In this document: in pieces, positions 18,071 through 27,282 of the stretch
How positions within the stretch are numbered: position 1 is the stretch's first letter
Layout: every line of letters begins with the position of its first letter
Origin: Bacillus sp. SM2101
GTDB taxonomy: Bacteria > Bacillota > Bacilli > Bacillales > SM2101
Assembly: GCF_018588585.1 (NCBI RefSeq)
Contig: NZ_JAEUFG010000014.1
Coordinates: forward strand, 48,302 to 112,301
Length of the DNA stretch: 64,000 nt
Reading direction: 5' to 3'
The notes under the pieces: model-generated
Seen by the model: the letters and a program-made list of their open reading frames with translations, nothing else
The model's database searches: none
What the model was told of the DNA's origin: nothing
Program-made: the position numbers and the translations under genes

Positions 18071-18613
18071 AAGCCCTCCTAAAGTTTTTAACTACTACCG
18101 GTATTGTAGTTTACATATTTTAACTTAGATTATTTTGGAATAAATGTAAAATTACATAAAGTGGTATATTTTTTGGATGAAACGTTTACATTACTCATTT
18201 TCTCAGTTGTCCTATCATTATCTTAGAAATACATTTAATTGTAACTATAGAATGCATGATAAGGTTCAAATAAAGCATGCTAAAAACTCCATTGCTATAT
18301 TTAAATCAAAGTATAAGGCGAGGTGATTTAAGTTAACGTACTTTAGTAGTATATGAAAGAGAGTCATAGTGGTCTAGATATATAAGCAATTTTCTTCAAT
18401 GATAAATGTCCATTCAATTTGTCATTCGAAGAAATATTTATTATTTAAATAAATATATTTATATGTAGTGTTAAAATAGAGAGTATTCAATAGAATTTAG
18501 TATAATAATCTCTTAAAATCGCTTCTTATGCTGAAATCACAATAATCATTATTTTGGTACAATGATATCAGGAATTCAATTCCTAGAGTTGGATCTCATA
18601 TACATCTCTTTTT

Positions 18614-18651
18614 GGAAAACGCTCTTGACGAACGGCGTTTTCCTTTTTTTT
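18614..18651 (+). terminator. Orphan terminator
   Basis: GGAAAACGC pairs perfectly with GCGTTTTCC, followed by eight Ts. No gene lies upstream on this strand. Confidence 0.85.
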
Positions 18652-19230
18652 GATACAGAAGAATGAGGCCACTCCCTAAATCACCGCAAGCCAACATCAT
18701 GCTTCATCTTATTTTAGTTTCATACATTTTAGCATCTGAATTGCTTAATTATTCTGTAGATATTAAAGCTTTCATAAGCAGGATGTCTTTTTTTATAACT
18801 ATTTCTTCAAGACTGAGGTGGACAACGTATGAAAAAGGAGGAAGATGAAAGAAAAGATTAATAGTGCGCTAAAACTTGGATATTTAGCTCTACCTTATAA
18901 CAGGGCAGGAAATTCAATTTACGCAATTAACTGAATATCTTTTGGAAAGAATTTAACAATATTTATCAATGACACTGTAAACTCATAATAAAATAAATAT
19001 AACTAACAGAGGTAGAGAATAAACAAAAAACATGACAATGTTTAGTTACTAAATTAAAAATACAAAACTTGCGGGTTGCTACAGAATAACATTAGTATTA
19101 TTAGTATTGGACCATTTTAATAGGTAAACCATGTACATAAAAACAAACAGTGTATAAAAGATCAAATATATAACACCTTGTAAACTACAACGTAATTTAT
19201 TAATTATGTATGTTAGTTCAATATATATTT

Positions 19231-19274
19231 AAGGCTTAACTGATCAATTCAATCATGATTAGTCAAGCCTTTTT
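19231..19274 (+). terminator. Orphan terminator
   Basis: AAGGCTT...ACTGATCA pairs with TGAT-AGT...AAGCCTT, followed by Ts. It also has no recognisable gene upstream. Confidence 0.75.
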
Positions 19275-19796
19275 GTGATGGTGTACTTTATTAATTAGCT
19301 CCTATTTTCGCATTTCTTCACAGATGTATACGCCTCATCTCTCCATCAAAATAAGTCAATTTTCTCTAATTGCTTCAATCATCCTATACAACCAAATCTT
19401 TAAAACTAGTCACAGAGAAATCCTTTTTCCAAAGTGTGCAAGGAGAATACTATTGAATTAAGTTTTATTATCTTAAATGACTAAATTGTCATTTTAGAGT
19501 CACTGGAGAGTCATTTTAGAAAAGTATATTTAAGTTGTACCACAAATTAAGAGTGATTTTGCAAATGGACTGTAGATAGCAAATTGGATAACGAAAAGTG
19601 AAATAGTGGCTGAGGAGACTCAAGAAGGGGTGAGGAAAAAGGAGTCTAAAAATCATCAACCTTTTGATTTAATACGATATTGATTCTTGTCTGATGATAG
19701 GTATAAATTATGTATTAATTTACTCTAATTATTTTATATACTTGCTATTATTCTATTAAATTCTTTGTTTATCAAAAAATAAAAGGGGTGGTTTTC

Positions 19797-20669
19797 TTGA
19801 ATTTAACAATTGAAAATGTGACGAAACAGTTTGGAGATAAGCTGGCAGTTAATGATGTTTCATTTGAATTAACTGCTGGTGTTTACGGATTTTTAGGTGC
19901 AAATGGTGCAGGTAAAACAACATTAATGCGCATGCTCGTGACACTGATCAAACCAACTGCTGGACGTATTTTATTTGATGGAAAAGATGTTGAGGTGTTA
20001 GGTGATGAGTATCGAGATGTACTCGGATATTTGCCCCAGTACATTGGATTATATAAAAACTTTTCCGCTGAAAAATATTTAATGTATATCTCAGCATTAA
20101 AAGGAATTAAACAACAAGCTGCTAAGAAAAAAATTGATGAATTGTTAGAGGTTGTTAACTTAACTGAACATAGGAAAAGAAAAATTGGGAAGTTTTCTGG
20201 AGGAATGAAGCAAAGACTTGGAATTGCTCAAGCATTATTAAACGATCCAAAGGTGTTAGTTGTTGATGAACCAACGGCAGGACTAGATCCGAAGGAACGG
20301 ATAAGATTCCGAAATCTATTGTCTACTATTTCAAAAGATCGAATCGTTCTGTTATCAACACACATCGTCTCAGATATTGAGTTTATCGCAAAAGAAATAA
20401 TAGTGTTTAAAGCTGGTCAGCTCATCCAAAAGGATAAGCCTGAAGAACTGCTGCAAAAAATAAGAGGATTTATTTGGACAGTTAATGTTTCAGAGGAAGA
20501 AGTACAAGCTTTTCAAGAAAATTATAAGGTTAGTAATATTATTCGTAATCAAAATGAAGTAGGTCTAAGAGTTATTTCTGAAAGCAAGCCTGATGAAAGA
20601 GCTTTTGAAGCATCACCTAACCTAGAAGATCTATATTTATACTATTTTGATGAGGAGGTTGCAAAATGA
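19797..20669 (+). CDS. ABC transporter ATP-binding protein
   Basis: About 290 residues of ABC ATPase. It has Walker A GANGAGKTT, signature FSGGMKQRLGIAQAL, Walker B VLVVDEPTAGLDP and H-loop LLSTHIVSD, followed by a C-terminal regulatory tail. The start is TTG at 19797 after AGGGGTGG; a GTG inside that site (19788) is less likely. It overlaps the permease gene by four bases (ATGA), so the two are translationally coupled. With only one ATPase and one six-span permease it probably forms a dimeric ABC-2 type exporter. Confidence 0.93.
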   Translation: MNLTIENVTKQFGDKLAVNDVSFELTAGVYGFLGANGAGKTTLMRMLVTLIKPTAGRILFDGKDVEVLGDEYRDVLGYLPQYIGLYKNFSAEKYLMYISALKGIKQQAAKKKIDELLEVVNLTEHRKRKIGKFSGGMKQRLGIAQALLNDPKVLVVDEPTAGLDPKERIRFRNLLSTISKDRIVLLSTHIVSDIEFIAKEIIVFKAGQLIQKDKPEELLQKIRGFIWTVNVSEEEVQAFQENYKVSNIIRNQNEVGLRVISESKPDERAFEASPNLEDLYLYYFDEEVAK

Positions 20670-21865
20670 AGCAATTAGTCAAATTTGAGCTATATAAAAT
20701 ATTTAGACAAAAGGGTCTTTATGTCGGCATGTTACTAGTAGTTGCCCTTTTAACTATGAGTTCCTTAATGGTAGATAGACCTATCTCTTATCCAATGAGT
20801 AGTCATAATATAGTTGATGTAACGGGCGAAATTGAAGCAGTATCGAAAAAATGGGAGGGGAAGTTAACAGAAGGAAAATTAGAAGAAGCAAGAAATTTAG
20901 AACAATCTATATTTGAAAAATATGATAAGTTGCAAAAAGAGGCAGCAAACACATTTCCATATAAAGAAGTTGAAGTACCTGCTGAAGAGGCTGCAGAATA
21001 CTTTATTCTAGACCAAATTAGATTAACTAATGATTTTGTCTATGATAGTCTTAACAGAATGGATGAGCTTGATAGTGACTTAGAATCATTAAATAAGGGT
21101 GGTGTGTCTTATAAAAATGCTTTGTTAGAAAAGCATATGTGGAATGAGCTAAAAATAAATACATTCGAGTATAATGAAGGGGCGAAGAATGCTATTTGGT
21201 TTTTAAAATCGTCAGCTCCTATTATTATTGGCATCTTAATGTTAATGGCCCTAGCTCCTATGTTTGTAAGTGAAAGCTCTTCAAGAATGGACCAGGTTGT
21301 ATATAGCTCAAAATATGGGCGCAGAAAAGGTGTGACTGCGAAAATATTAGCTTCTATGATTTTTGTATTCATAATATTTGTGTTCTGGGTTACCTTTGGT
21401 ATTTTAACTAATATATATGTATATGGAAGTAACGGTTGGGATTCACCTATACAGCTACTTGGACTTTGGGGAACAGATGGGTATGCTCTATCCCCTTATA
21501 ACCTAACTGGTATAGAATATATTTTGGTACAGACGGTTATTATGTTACTAGTAGCGTTTGTATTTATGGCTGTATTACTAACAGTGTCTGCGCTATCAAA
21601 AAATGTATTGGTTTCATTTATTATAAGCGCAACAATCTTTTTATTACCAATAGTTCCATTAAATGGTGTTTTGTTTTGGTATTTACAACAGTATAGCTTC
21701 ACAAACTTTATGAGCGCTCCAGAATTTACTAGTCCTTTTCATGCGATAAATCTATTTGGAGTACCAGTCTTAGAGCCATTTGTAAATTATCCATTAATTG
21801 TATTACTAGGTGTTATGTTTATAATGGTTCTATACAAAACAATTAAAAAGAAACAAGTCTCTTAA
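20666..21865 (+). CDS. ABC-2 type permease
   Basis: A 399-residue membrane partner of the ATPase. The first span (LYVGMLLVVALLTMSSLMV) is followed by a ~150-residue extracellular, Glu/Lys-rich loop. A cluster of spans from about residue 180 follows (SAPIIIGILMLMALAPMF, ILASMIFVFIIFVFWVTFGI, VLVSFIISATIFLLPIVPL) and one ends the protein. This is the layout of ABC-2 exporters for peptides, lipids or drugs. The ATG overlaps the end of the ATPase gene. A terminator follows at 21997. Confidence 0.85.
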   Translation: MKQLVKFELYKIFRQKGLYVGMLLVVALLTMSSLMVDRPISYPMSSHNIVDVTGEIEAVSKKWEGKLTEGKLEEARNLEQSIFEKYDKLQKEAANTFPYKEVEVPAEEAAEYFILDQIRLTNDFVYDSLNRMDELDSDLESLNKGGVSYKNALLEKHMWNELKINTFEYNEGAKNAIWFLKSSAPIIIGILMLMALAPMFVSESSSRMDQVVYSSKYGRRKGVTAKILASMIFVFIIFVFWVTFGILTNIYVYGSNGWDSPIQLLGLWGTDGYALSPYNLTGIEYILVQTVIMLLVAFVFMAVLLTVSALSKNVLVSFIISATIFLLPIVPLNGVLFWYLQQYSFTNFMSAPEFTSPFHAINLFGVPVLEPFVNYPLIVLLGVMFIMVLYKTIKKKQVS

Positions 21866-21938
21866 TATGTTAAAAGAATGATTGAATTAATAACACTGAA
21901 TTTACTTTAATGCTAATCACAATGAATAGAGCATAAAA

Positions 21939-21969
21939 AATAGGGTGAAATATACGAACTAACCCTATT
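21939..21969 (-). terminator. Possible leftward hairpin
   Basis: AATAGGGT pairs with ACCCTATT, with a T-run on the minus-strand side. No certain minus-strand gene needs it. Confidence 0.35.
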
Positions 21970-21996
21970 AATTCGAGACAATGGAAAAATCCTACG

Positions 21997-22040
21997 CTAC
22001 CTGTTCCTAATATATAACAAGGGTCAGGTAGTTTTATTTT
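21997..22040 (+). terminator. Terminator of the ABC operon
   Basis: CTACCTG...CCT pairs with AGG...CAGGTAG, followed by TTTTATTTT. Confidence 0.8.
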
Positions 22041-22590
22041 CCTGAAGTCGAATTAAATTATGAAATTATTACAATTTTTATCCCTTTTTGAGTTACGCTC
22101 AAGGATGAGAGTATAAGCCCTTACAGTAGAGTGGAGGGATTCAATGCTGGTGTTGCTTAAGTAGTTGTCGTATAGAAAAAATGCATCAAATAATGCTATT
22201 TCTTGGCACAATGATGGATACTTTTTGGTTAATTGTCTAACACTGCAAGGACGCAAAGTATGAGTTGCTGTGCAATTAGATTTAGAAGATCCAGATTTAA
22301 CAGTAATTAAGCAGGTACACTCACAAAACTGCATAGAAGCATATTTCTTGGAAACTGAAAACAATAATAAACATCATTATTATACGGAGGAATAGGACGC
22401 ATAAATCAACAGGAACCAGATAGACTTTCACTACACTATAATTCTTATTCATCCGAGCTAAGATTAAAGTATCTTCAGTAGTAATCTTGAAAGAAATATT
22501 TACTATTGTTGCTTTATTTTAGCTACACCACTTGATTTTTTCCTTTAAAAGTAGATGTTACATAGCCTCTACCAATCTTCCAGGTCACTA
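22041..22590. other. Intergenic with an uncertain minus-strand frame
   Basis: A minus-strand frame of ~103 codons (22053-22364) is open and Cys-rich at its start (FCECTCLITVKSGSSKSNC). It has no ribosome binding site and no ATG in front. It could be debris of a zinc-ribbon protein. Nothing else was recognised. Confidence 0.35.
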
Positions 22591-23064
22591 TTAATCTTTC
22601 TTGTCCCTAGCAATATCTAGTAGTATTTCAAATTTTCTTGTTTCGGAAATGTCTTCATCTAAGATTACATACCCTAAATGTATTTCTTGATCAAACCAGA
22701 AATACATTATTTCATGTTGGTTATGCTCTTCTTCTAGGTTATCGTTATGTCCTAAGTTTTTTATCGTTGATTCAGAAGGTAGACTGTTAATAAAATTAAC
22801 TTCCTTTTCCTTCTTAATTAGAGATATAAGAGAATCAGTTTGCTTGTTTGTTAACTTAGTTTCATCAGTAATCCAAACAGCATCAAATTCTGATTTAATA
22901 TCTTCTTCGTAAGTAATAAAGGTTGTAGAGTGTTGTCCTTCTCCACCATTAGTGGGAATTTCACCTATTATAGCAATAGTAATGACCTCTTTTGTAGAAC
23001 TTAGCGTATTATTACATCCTACTGTTAATAGAGGAAAAACTAACATTAATAAAACTTTTTTCAT
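22591..23064 (-). CDS. Putative lipoprotein
   Basis: A 157-residue protein with signal KKVLLMLVFPLLTVGCNN; the lipobox is L-T-V-G-C. The mature part is acidic, with ITIAIIGEIPTNGGEG and a helical ETKLTNKQTDSLISLIKKEK, and ends in a charged helix. A GGAGG lies six bases upstream of the ATG. It is a membrane-anchored extracytoplasmic protein of unknown function. It is a single gene with no visible partner. Confidence 0.78.
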   Translation of the reverse strand: MKKVLLMLVFPLLTVGCNNTLSSTKEVITIAIIGEIPTNGGEGQHSTTFITYEEDIKSEFDAVWITDETKLTNKQTDSLISLIKKEKEVNFINSLPSESTIKNLGHNDNLEEEHNQHEIMYFWFDQEIHLGYVILDEDISETRKFEILLDIARDKKD

Positions 23065-23395
23065 AGGTTACCTCCATTTTCATCTTTATTATATACAAAA
23101 AAATCCATTTAAGAACTTAGTTTGATGCTATTGAAATATCCTATTTAATTATTGAAAGGAAGTATATCTCTTGACAATTTTCTTTCTCAATTATTGTGTA
23201 ACAATGTGCATTTTGAACACTTCTTAGTTTTGCTAAAGATAAATTTTTTCAACTGAAACAGACTCCTCGAATTGAAGTTTTGGAGGTTTAGCGATTAAAA
23301 AAATTCAATATTTTCCAAATCTATTGGTATGTTCAGTTTCATAACATAAGGATTTAATACCATTTCACTATTCGCACTTGTTCTTTTTAAGGAAA

Positions 23396-23552
23396 GGCTC
23401 TTTTCGTAAACATTGTTGCTAATGTTACATTTTAGTACCAAAAAATGGCTTTATATTGTTGGTCATCGTTGTTTAGAAGAAAAGATGCCACGAACTTTAG
23501 TTGTACGGTGTATTTATTAATACGATAACAACAATTAATGCGAAAACAGCTT
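23396..23552 (+). mobile_element. MITE-like repeat, copy R1
   Basis: About 157 bp with inverted termini GGCTCTTTTCGTAAACATTG and CAATTAATGCGAAAACAGCT. Internal blocks (GCCACGAACT) match R2 closely. It is in the same orientation as R2; the two bracket the GNAT gene at 23764. It has no coding capacity. Confidence 0.75.
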
Positions 23553-23763
23553 AAGGAAAAGATTTAGGTGTTTGGGAGGGAGAGTTATTTAAAGTTTAGC
23601 AACCTTTTTACTTTCTGTTCAGATTATGGAACAAGGAGGTATAATACGATATACCTATTTTACTAACAAAATATCTAAATTTTAAAAACGAAATTTTTGA
23701 ACGCGTTGTTCTGGATTTGATATACTTAATTCTACAATAGTGTTGAAGAATAGAGGTGTGCTA

Positions 23764-24288
23764 GTGAAAACTTATTTCATCAAGTTAACTGAACCTAATA
23801 ATAGCTTAGTAGAAGTGTTTAATCGGTGGGGAAACGATCCTACTTTGGTACCATTGACTCGCCCTAATCAAAACAAGTTCGAATTGGAAAGTCAGAGTAG
23901 TATAACTATTGAAAACATAATTCAACGGTTAGAACACGAACAAATCTATCTGATATATCAGGATGATCTGTTAATCGGCGAAATGAACTATATGGTCGAC
24001 CCTGCCCACCTTTACAAAAAAGAGTCGGGTACTGCTTGGGTAGGGATTACAATTGGTGAGTCCGAAGGACGGGGTAAAGGGATTGGATATGAAGCGATAA
24101 AATTTTCAGAGGATAAAATTAGGGAGGAAGGTCTTAGGCGTATTGAATTAGGAGTATTTGAATTTAATAAACAGGCACTGAAATTGTATCAGAAACTGGG
24201 CTACAATGAAATCGGTCGTATTAAAGATTTTACATATTGGCAAGAAAAAATGTGGAATGATATCCGCATGGAGAAATGGATAAATTAA
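23764..24288 (+). CDS. GNAT acetyltransferase between two repeats
   Basis: A 174-residue GNAT of the RimJ/RimL type. It begins KTYFIKLTEPNNSLVEVF. The acetyl-CoA loop is GRGKGIGYEAI and the C-terminal block GVFEFNKQALKLYQKLGY. An Asp-Pro-Ala linker and AWVGITIGE lie before it. The start is GTG at 23764 with AGAGG seven bases upstream; earlier GTG/TTG codons (23740, 23743) lie ahead of that site. The gene sits between two ~160-bp repeats in direct orientation (R1 ends 212 bp before, R2 begins 12 bp after), which hints at mobilisation or deletion by recombination between them. Confidence 0.88.
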   Translation: MKTYFIKLTEPNNSLVEVFNRWGNDPTLVPLTRPNQNKFELESQSSITIENIIQRLEHEQIYLIYQDDLLIGEMNYMVDPAHLYKKESGTAWVGITIGESEGRGKGIGYEAIKFSEDKIREEGLRRIELGVFEFNKQALKLYQKLGYNEIGRIKDFTYWQEKMWNDIRMEKWIN

Positions 24289-24299
24289 TTTTAATGTAT

Positions 24300-24462
24300 G
24301 GCTCTTTTCGTAAATATTGTTGCTATTGTTATCAATTTAATACCAAAAAAGTGTTTTTTTTATATTGGTAATCATCATTGTACAGTAGAAAAGTTGCCAC
24401 GAACTCTAGTGGTTCGTGCTTAGCTCTTATTACGAAAAGCAACAATTAATGCGAAAACAGCC
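24300..24462 (+). mobile_element. MITE-like repeat, copy R2
   Basis: About 163 bp. Left terminus GGCTCTTTTCGTAAATATTG, right terminus AATTAATGCGAAAACAGCC; the ends are imperfect inverted repeats. An inner hairpin (CACGAAC/GTTCGTG) lies near the middle. It is the best-preserved copy and the family reference here. Confidence 0.8.
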
Positions 24463-24973
24463 TAACTAATTCATCATCATGCTTCGGAAAAGACAGTACT
24501 ATGCAATCAGACTTTCGAATATGCAAATAAAGATATTCTTGACGAATGTTTGTAAAATACAAAGTAGGTTATATGAAATGGCGCTTCTCGGCAACAAATT
24601 AGAAAAGCGTCTTTCTTTATACTTGAACTATATTATTGAAATTTTAGTAACTATAATGGATATTGGTGTACAAAAAATTAAACTGTTAAAAGATCTTAAT
24701 TAGGATTCCCCCATGATAGATTTTCTTTCCGCTATTCTTCCTGCAGAGTGTTTTTGTCATTCTTCACTATCTCTTGGCATTTAATATGATGCAAATTTCC
24801 TAAGTGTAAACCGAAACTTTCTACCCGTTAAAAGAGCTCGATAAAAACCGATAGAAGTATTGTATTATTTTGTGACTGAGTTGTTGAGATTATTTACTCT
24901 TAGCTACTAACCTATCATATATTCTCTTAACTCAATAGTCATCATTAAAAAATATAGAAAAGGAGAAAATTAA
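24463..24973. other. Intergenic upstream of the SLH protein
   Basis: It holds a hairpin GGCGCTT/AAGCGTC followed by TTTCTTTAT (24580-24620), similar to the one at 3810. The last part must carry the promoter of the SLH-CAP gene. The ribosome binding site is AAAGGAGAA before the ATG at 24974. Confidence 0.5.
24580..24620 (+). terminator. Terminator-like hairpin
   Basis: GGCGCTT pairs with AAGCGTC (one G-U), followed by TTTCTTTAT. Confidence 0.45.
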
Positions 24974-27058
24974 ATGTCTATCAATTCAAGATCTTATTAT
25001 AAGTTCCTAGCGGGATCTATATCTGCTGCATTGGTAGCAACTGCAGTCGTCCCTGCAGATGCTAATGCTGAAAGTATTTTTCCTGATTTAAGCCCCAATG
25101 ACCAATTTTATAATGAGATTACAAATCTTGTAGAAAAAGGTGTCATCAAAGGTTACGAAGACGGAACTTTTAAACCACATGTTGAATTAACTCGTGGTCA
25201 AGCAGCAAAATTATTCAAAAACATACTTAACTTAGAGGTGCCAGAAGAACTTGATTCTTTCGAAGATGTGTCCAGTTCAAATGACAAGGAATTGAAAGAA
25301 GCTGTTGCTGCAGTTAGATCAGTTGGAATATTTATCGGAAGCAATGGTAAATTTAATGCTGGGGATACATTAACTAGAGCACAAATGGCTACGATCCTTG
25401 TTCGAGCATTTGGTTTATCAACAAATGATGAAGTAGAAGTCACACTATCAGATCTTCAACAAATTAATGAATCTCATAGAGGTAATGTAGCAATCTTATT
25501 CCAAAATGGAGTAACAATTGGAAAGAGTGACGGCACTTACGATGGAAACGGTAGTGTTACCCGTTCGAACTTCGCAGGATTCTTATATCGTGCATTTAAT
25601 CAAGAAGTTGGTCAAGTTGATGAAGAAGTCGATCCAACAAAAGAAGAAGGTCAATCTCATTCATATGTAGCAAGTGTAAGTGCGGATAACCTAAAAAAGA
25701 TTGAAATTTCGTTCAATGAGGATATAAACATAGGATCCTTAACAAATTCAACTGTCAAAGTATTAAATGAGGCTAACAAAGAATTAAAGGTTGTGGAACT
25801 CACAGTTGTAGATGGTAACAAGGTAGCGGTCATACTTGAAACTGGAGAATTAGAATTTAGTGACGAAGTTACTGTTGTACTTGACGGTATAAAAACGGTT
25901 GATAACAACAATGTTGAATATGAACAAGAATTAACAGTCAGAGATGTTACCATTCCAGAGTTGTTAGATGTAAAAGTATTAAATGCTAAGCAAATTGAAC
26001 TTTCTTTCAATGAGCCTGTTTCATTCTCACAATCTAACTACTCTGCATTATCGGAAATTACGATTGATGGCAAAAAAATAACCGCAAAAGCAACACCTAA
26101 CCATGCAACAAACACAGTAATCTTAGAATTATCAGAAAGGTTAAATACCAAAGATTTTGAACTGAAAATATCAAACATTGAAGACTTTAACGATTATCAA
26201 ATGTCTCCTCAAGATGTGAAAGTCGAAGTTGATGATGATATATTAATACCTGAAGAAAATGAAACCCAGAATTCAGGAGATGACGATAGTCAGAATCCAA
26301 GAGATGACGATACCCAGAATCCAGGAGACGACGATACAGAAGGTCCAGGAAATGGTGATACCCAGGATCCAGGAGATGATGATACCCAGGATCCAGGAGA
26401 TGATGATACCCAGGATCCAGGAGATGATGATACCCAGGATCCAGGAGATGATGACACTCAGAATCCAGGAGATGATGATACCCAGGATCCAGGAGATGAT
26501 GATACCCAGGGTCCAGGAGATAATGATACCCAGGATCCAGGAGATGATGATACCCAGGGCCCAGGAGATGATGACACTCAGAATCCAGGAGATGATGATA
26601 CCCAGAATTCGGAAGACGATGGTACCCAGGATCCAGGAGATGACGATAGCGATGAGGTAAGAGCTGAATTTGTCAATGAAGTTGTGAATCTAGTTAATAT
26701 AGAGCGAGAAGCTGAAGGACTAGATCCTCTCACATTATCTGATGAGGTGACTGATGTGGCGCAGGTTAAGGCTAAAGATATGCGCGATAATAATTATTTC
26801 GATCATGTCTCACCAACTTACGGTGAACCAGGTGATATGTTAATAAATTTCGGTGTTAATTATCGTATGTCAGGGGAAAATATTGCTGCAGGTCACACTA
26901 CTCCAGAAGATGTAGTTGAAGGCTGGATGAATAGCGAGGGCCATAGAGAAAACATTTTACGTCCTGCATTTACCGAAATTGGAATTGGGTATATAGAAGG
27001 AAATGAAGATAATGAATACTCTACATATTGGGTGCAAATGTTTATTTTGCCTTTTTAA
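24974..27058 (+). CDS. Surface protein: three SLH domains, Ig-like domains, repeat linker, CAP domain
   Basis: A 694-residue modular cell-wall protein. A signal peptide (GSISAALVATAVVPADANA) is followed by three SLH motifs at about residues 36-75, 95-140 and 156-205 (FPDLSPNDQFYNEI with GYEDGTFKP; GIFIGSNGKF; GVTIGKSDGTY). These bind pyruvylated wall polymer. Two SbsA-type Ig-like regions span about 225-415. Residues ~430-560 are a low-complexity linker of D-D-T-Q-D-P-G-D octads. The C-terminal ~130 residues are a CAP/YkwD-type domain (VNLVNIEREAEGLDPLTLSD, YFDHVSPTYG, GENIAAGHTTPEDVVEGW, SEGHRENIL). The two key His residues of CAP (in FDHVSP and GHREN) are present. It is surface-anchored; the CAP activity is unknown in bacteria. 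Confidence 0.93.
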   Translation: MSINSRSYYKFLAGSISAALVATAVVPADANAESIFPDLSPNDQFYNEITNLVEKGVIKGYEDGTFKPHVELTRGQAAKLFKNILNLEVPEELDSFEDVSSSNDKELKEAVAAVRSVGIFIGSNGKFNAGDTLTRAQMATILVRAFGLSTNDEVEVTLSDLQQINESHRGNVAILFQNGVTIGKSDGTYDGNGSVTRSNFAGFLYRAFNQEVGQVDEEVDPTKEEGQSHSYVASVSADNLKKIEISFNEDINIGSLTNSTVKVLNEANKELKVVELTVVDGNKVAVILETGELEFSDEVTVVLDGIKTVDNNNVEYEQELTVRDVTIPELLDVKVLNAKQIELSFNEPVSFSQSNYSALSEITIDGKKITAKATPNHATNTVILELSERLNTKDFELKISNIEDFNDYQMSPQDVKVEVDDDILIPEENETQNSGDDDSQNPRDDDTQNPGDDDTEGPGNGDTQDPGDDDTQDPGDDDTQDPGDDDTQDPGDDDTQNPGDDDTQDPGDDDTQGPGDNDTQDPGDDDTQGPGDDDTQNPGDDDTQNSEDDGTQDPGDDDSDEVRAEFVNEVVNLVNIEREAEGLDPLTLSDEVTDVAQVKAKDMRDNNYFDHVSPTYGEPGDMLINFGVNYRMSGENIAAGHTTPEDVVEGWMNSEGHRENILRPAFTEIGIGYIEGNEDNEYSTYWVQMFILPF
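26265..26650 (+). repeat. 24-bp tandem repeats in the linker
   Basis: About sixteen units of a 24-bp repeat encode GDDDTQDP-like octads; a GGATCC is embedded in many. Middle units are nearly identical and edge units diverge, as expected for expansion by slippage. Copy number is likely variable between strains. Confidence 0.9.
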
Positions 27059-27083
27059 TTAGAGATTTTAAATTAGGGATAGA

Positions 27084-27120
27084 TTGAGCAAATCTTTTTT
27101 TGCTCAACTATTCTTTTTTT
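27084..27120 (+). terminator. Terminator of the SLH-CAP gene
   Basis: TTGAGCAAA pairs with TTTGCTCAA, followed by CTATTCTTTTTTT. Confidence 0.85.
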
Positions 27121-27282
27121 ATGTCACACCTAATAGAAACAGGCAGTAAGCTCCTTGAATCGTCAGATAACCTTGCCAGGAAAGCAAGCAGATGCTTCTA
27201 CCAGTCAAGGATTATTTATGGAAGATCTTTTAATCTCGTATGGGTTGATGCCTCACAAATCCCCCCTAATCGAGTTAGATAG
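27121..27282 (+). pseudogene. Fragment of an unrecognised gene
   Basis: Open 54-codon stretch: SHLIETGSKLLESSDNLARK, ASRCFYQSRIIYGRSFNLVW and VDASQIPPNRVR, then TAG. GC content is higher than the surroundings and the aromatic/basic composition looks like real protein. It overlaps the terminator tail and has no ribosome binding site. It may be a piece of a transposase or an acquired gene. Confidence 0.35.

Larger units (their letters stand above)
18071..19796. other. 1.7-kb gene desert with two orphan terminators
   Basis: No convincing gene. Strong terminators at 18614 and 19231 point rightward but follow no recognisable ORF. Very short frames near 18829-18935 (overlapping GAGGTGG and AAAGGAGGAAG sites before ATGs) encode only 10-29 residues. 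The region is either decayed genes or short untranslated transcripts. Confidence 0.5.

Noticed and set aside
18663..18848. 61-codon ORF in the gene desert
   Set aside because: No ribosome binding site, starts in the tail of a terminator, no protein-like conservation pattern.
22053..22364. Minus-strand open frame of ~103 codons, Cys-rich at the start
   Set aside because: Begins with TTG without a ribosome binding site; no family recognised; likely chance or very old debris.
24479..24703. 74-codon ORF before the SLH-CAP gene
   Set aside because: Runs through a terminator-like hairpin, has no ribosome binding site and no recognisable protein character.
25657..26010. 117-codon minus-strand Ser/Thr-rich frame
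   Set aside because: Lies wholly antisense to the Ig-like region of the SLH-CAP gene, with no start signals.
26259..26660. 133-codon plus-strand frame made of M-I-P-R-I-Q-E-M repeats
   Set aside because: It is the second reading frame of the 24-bp repeats in the SLH-CAP gene; no independent signals.
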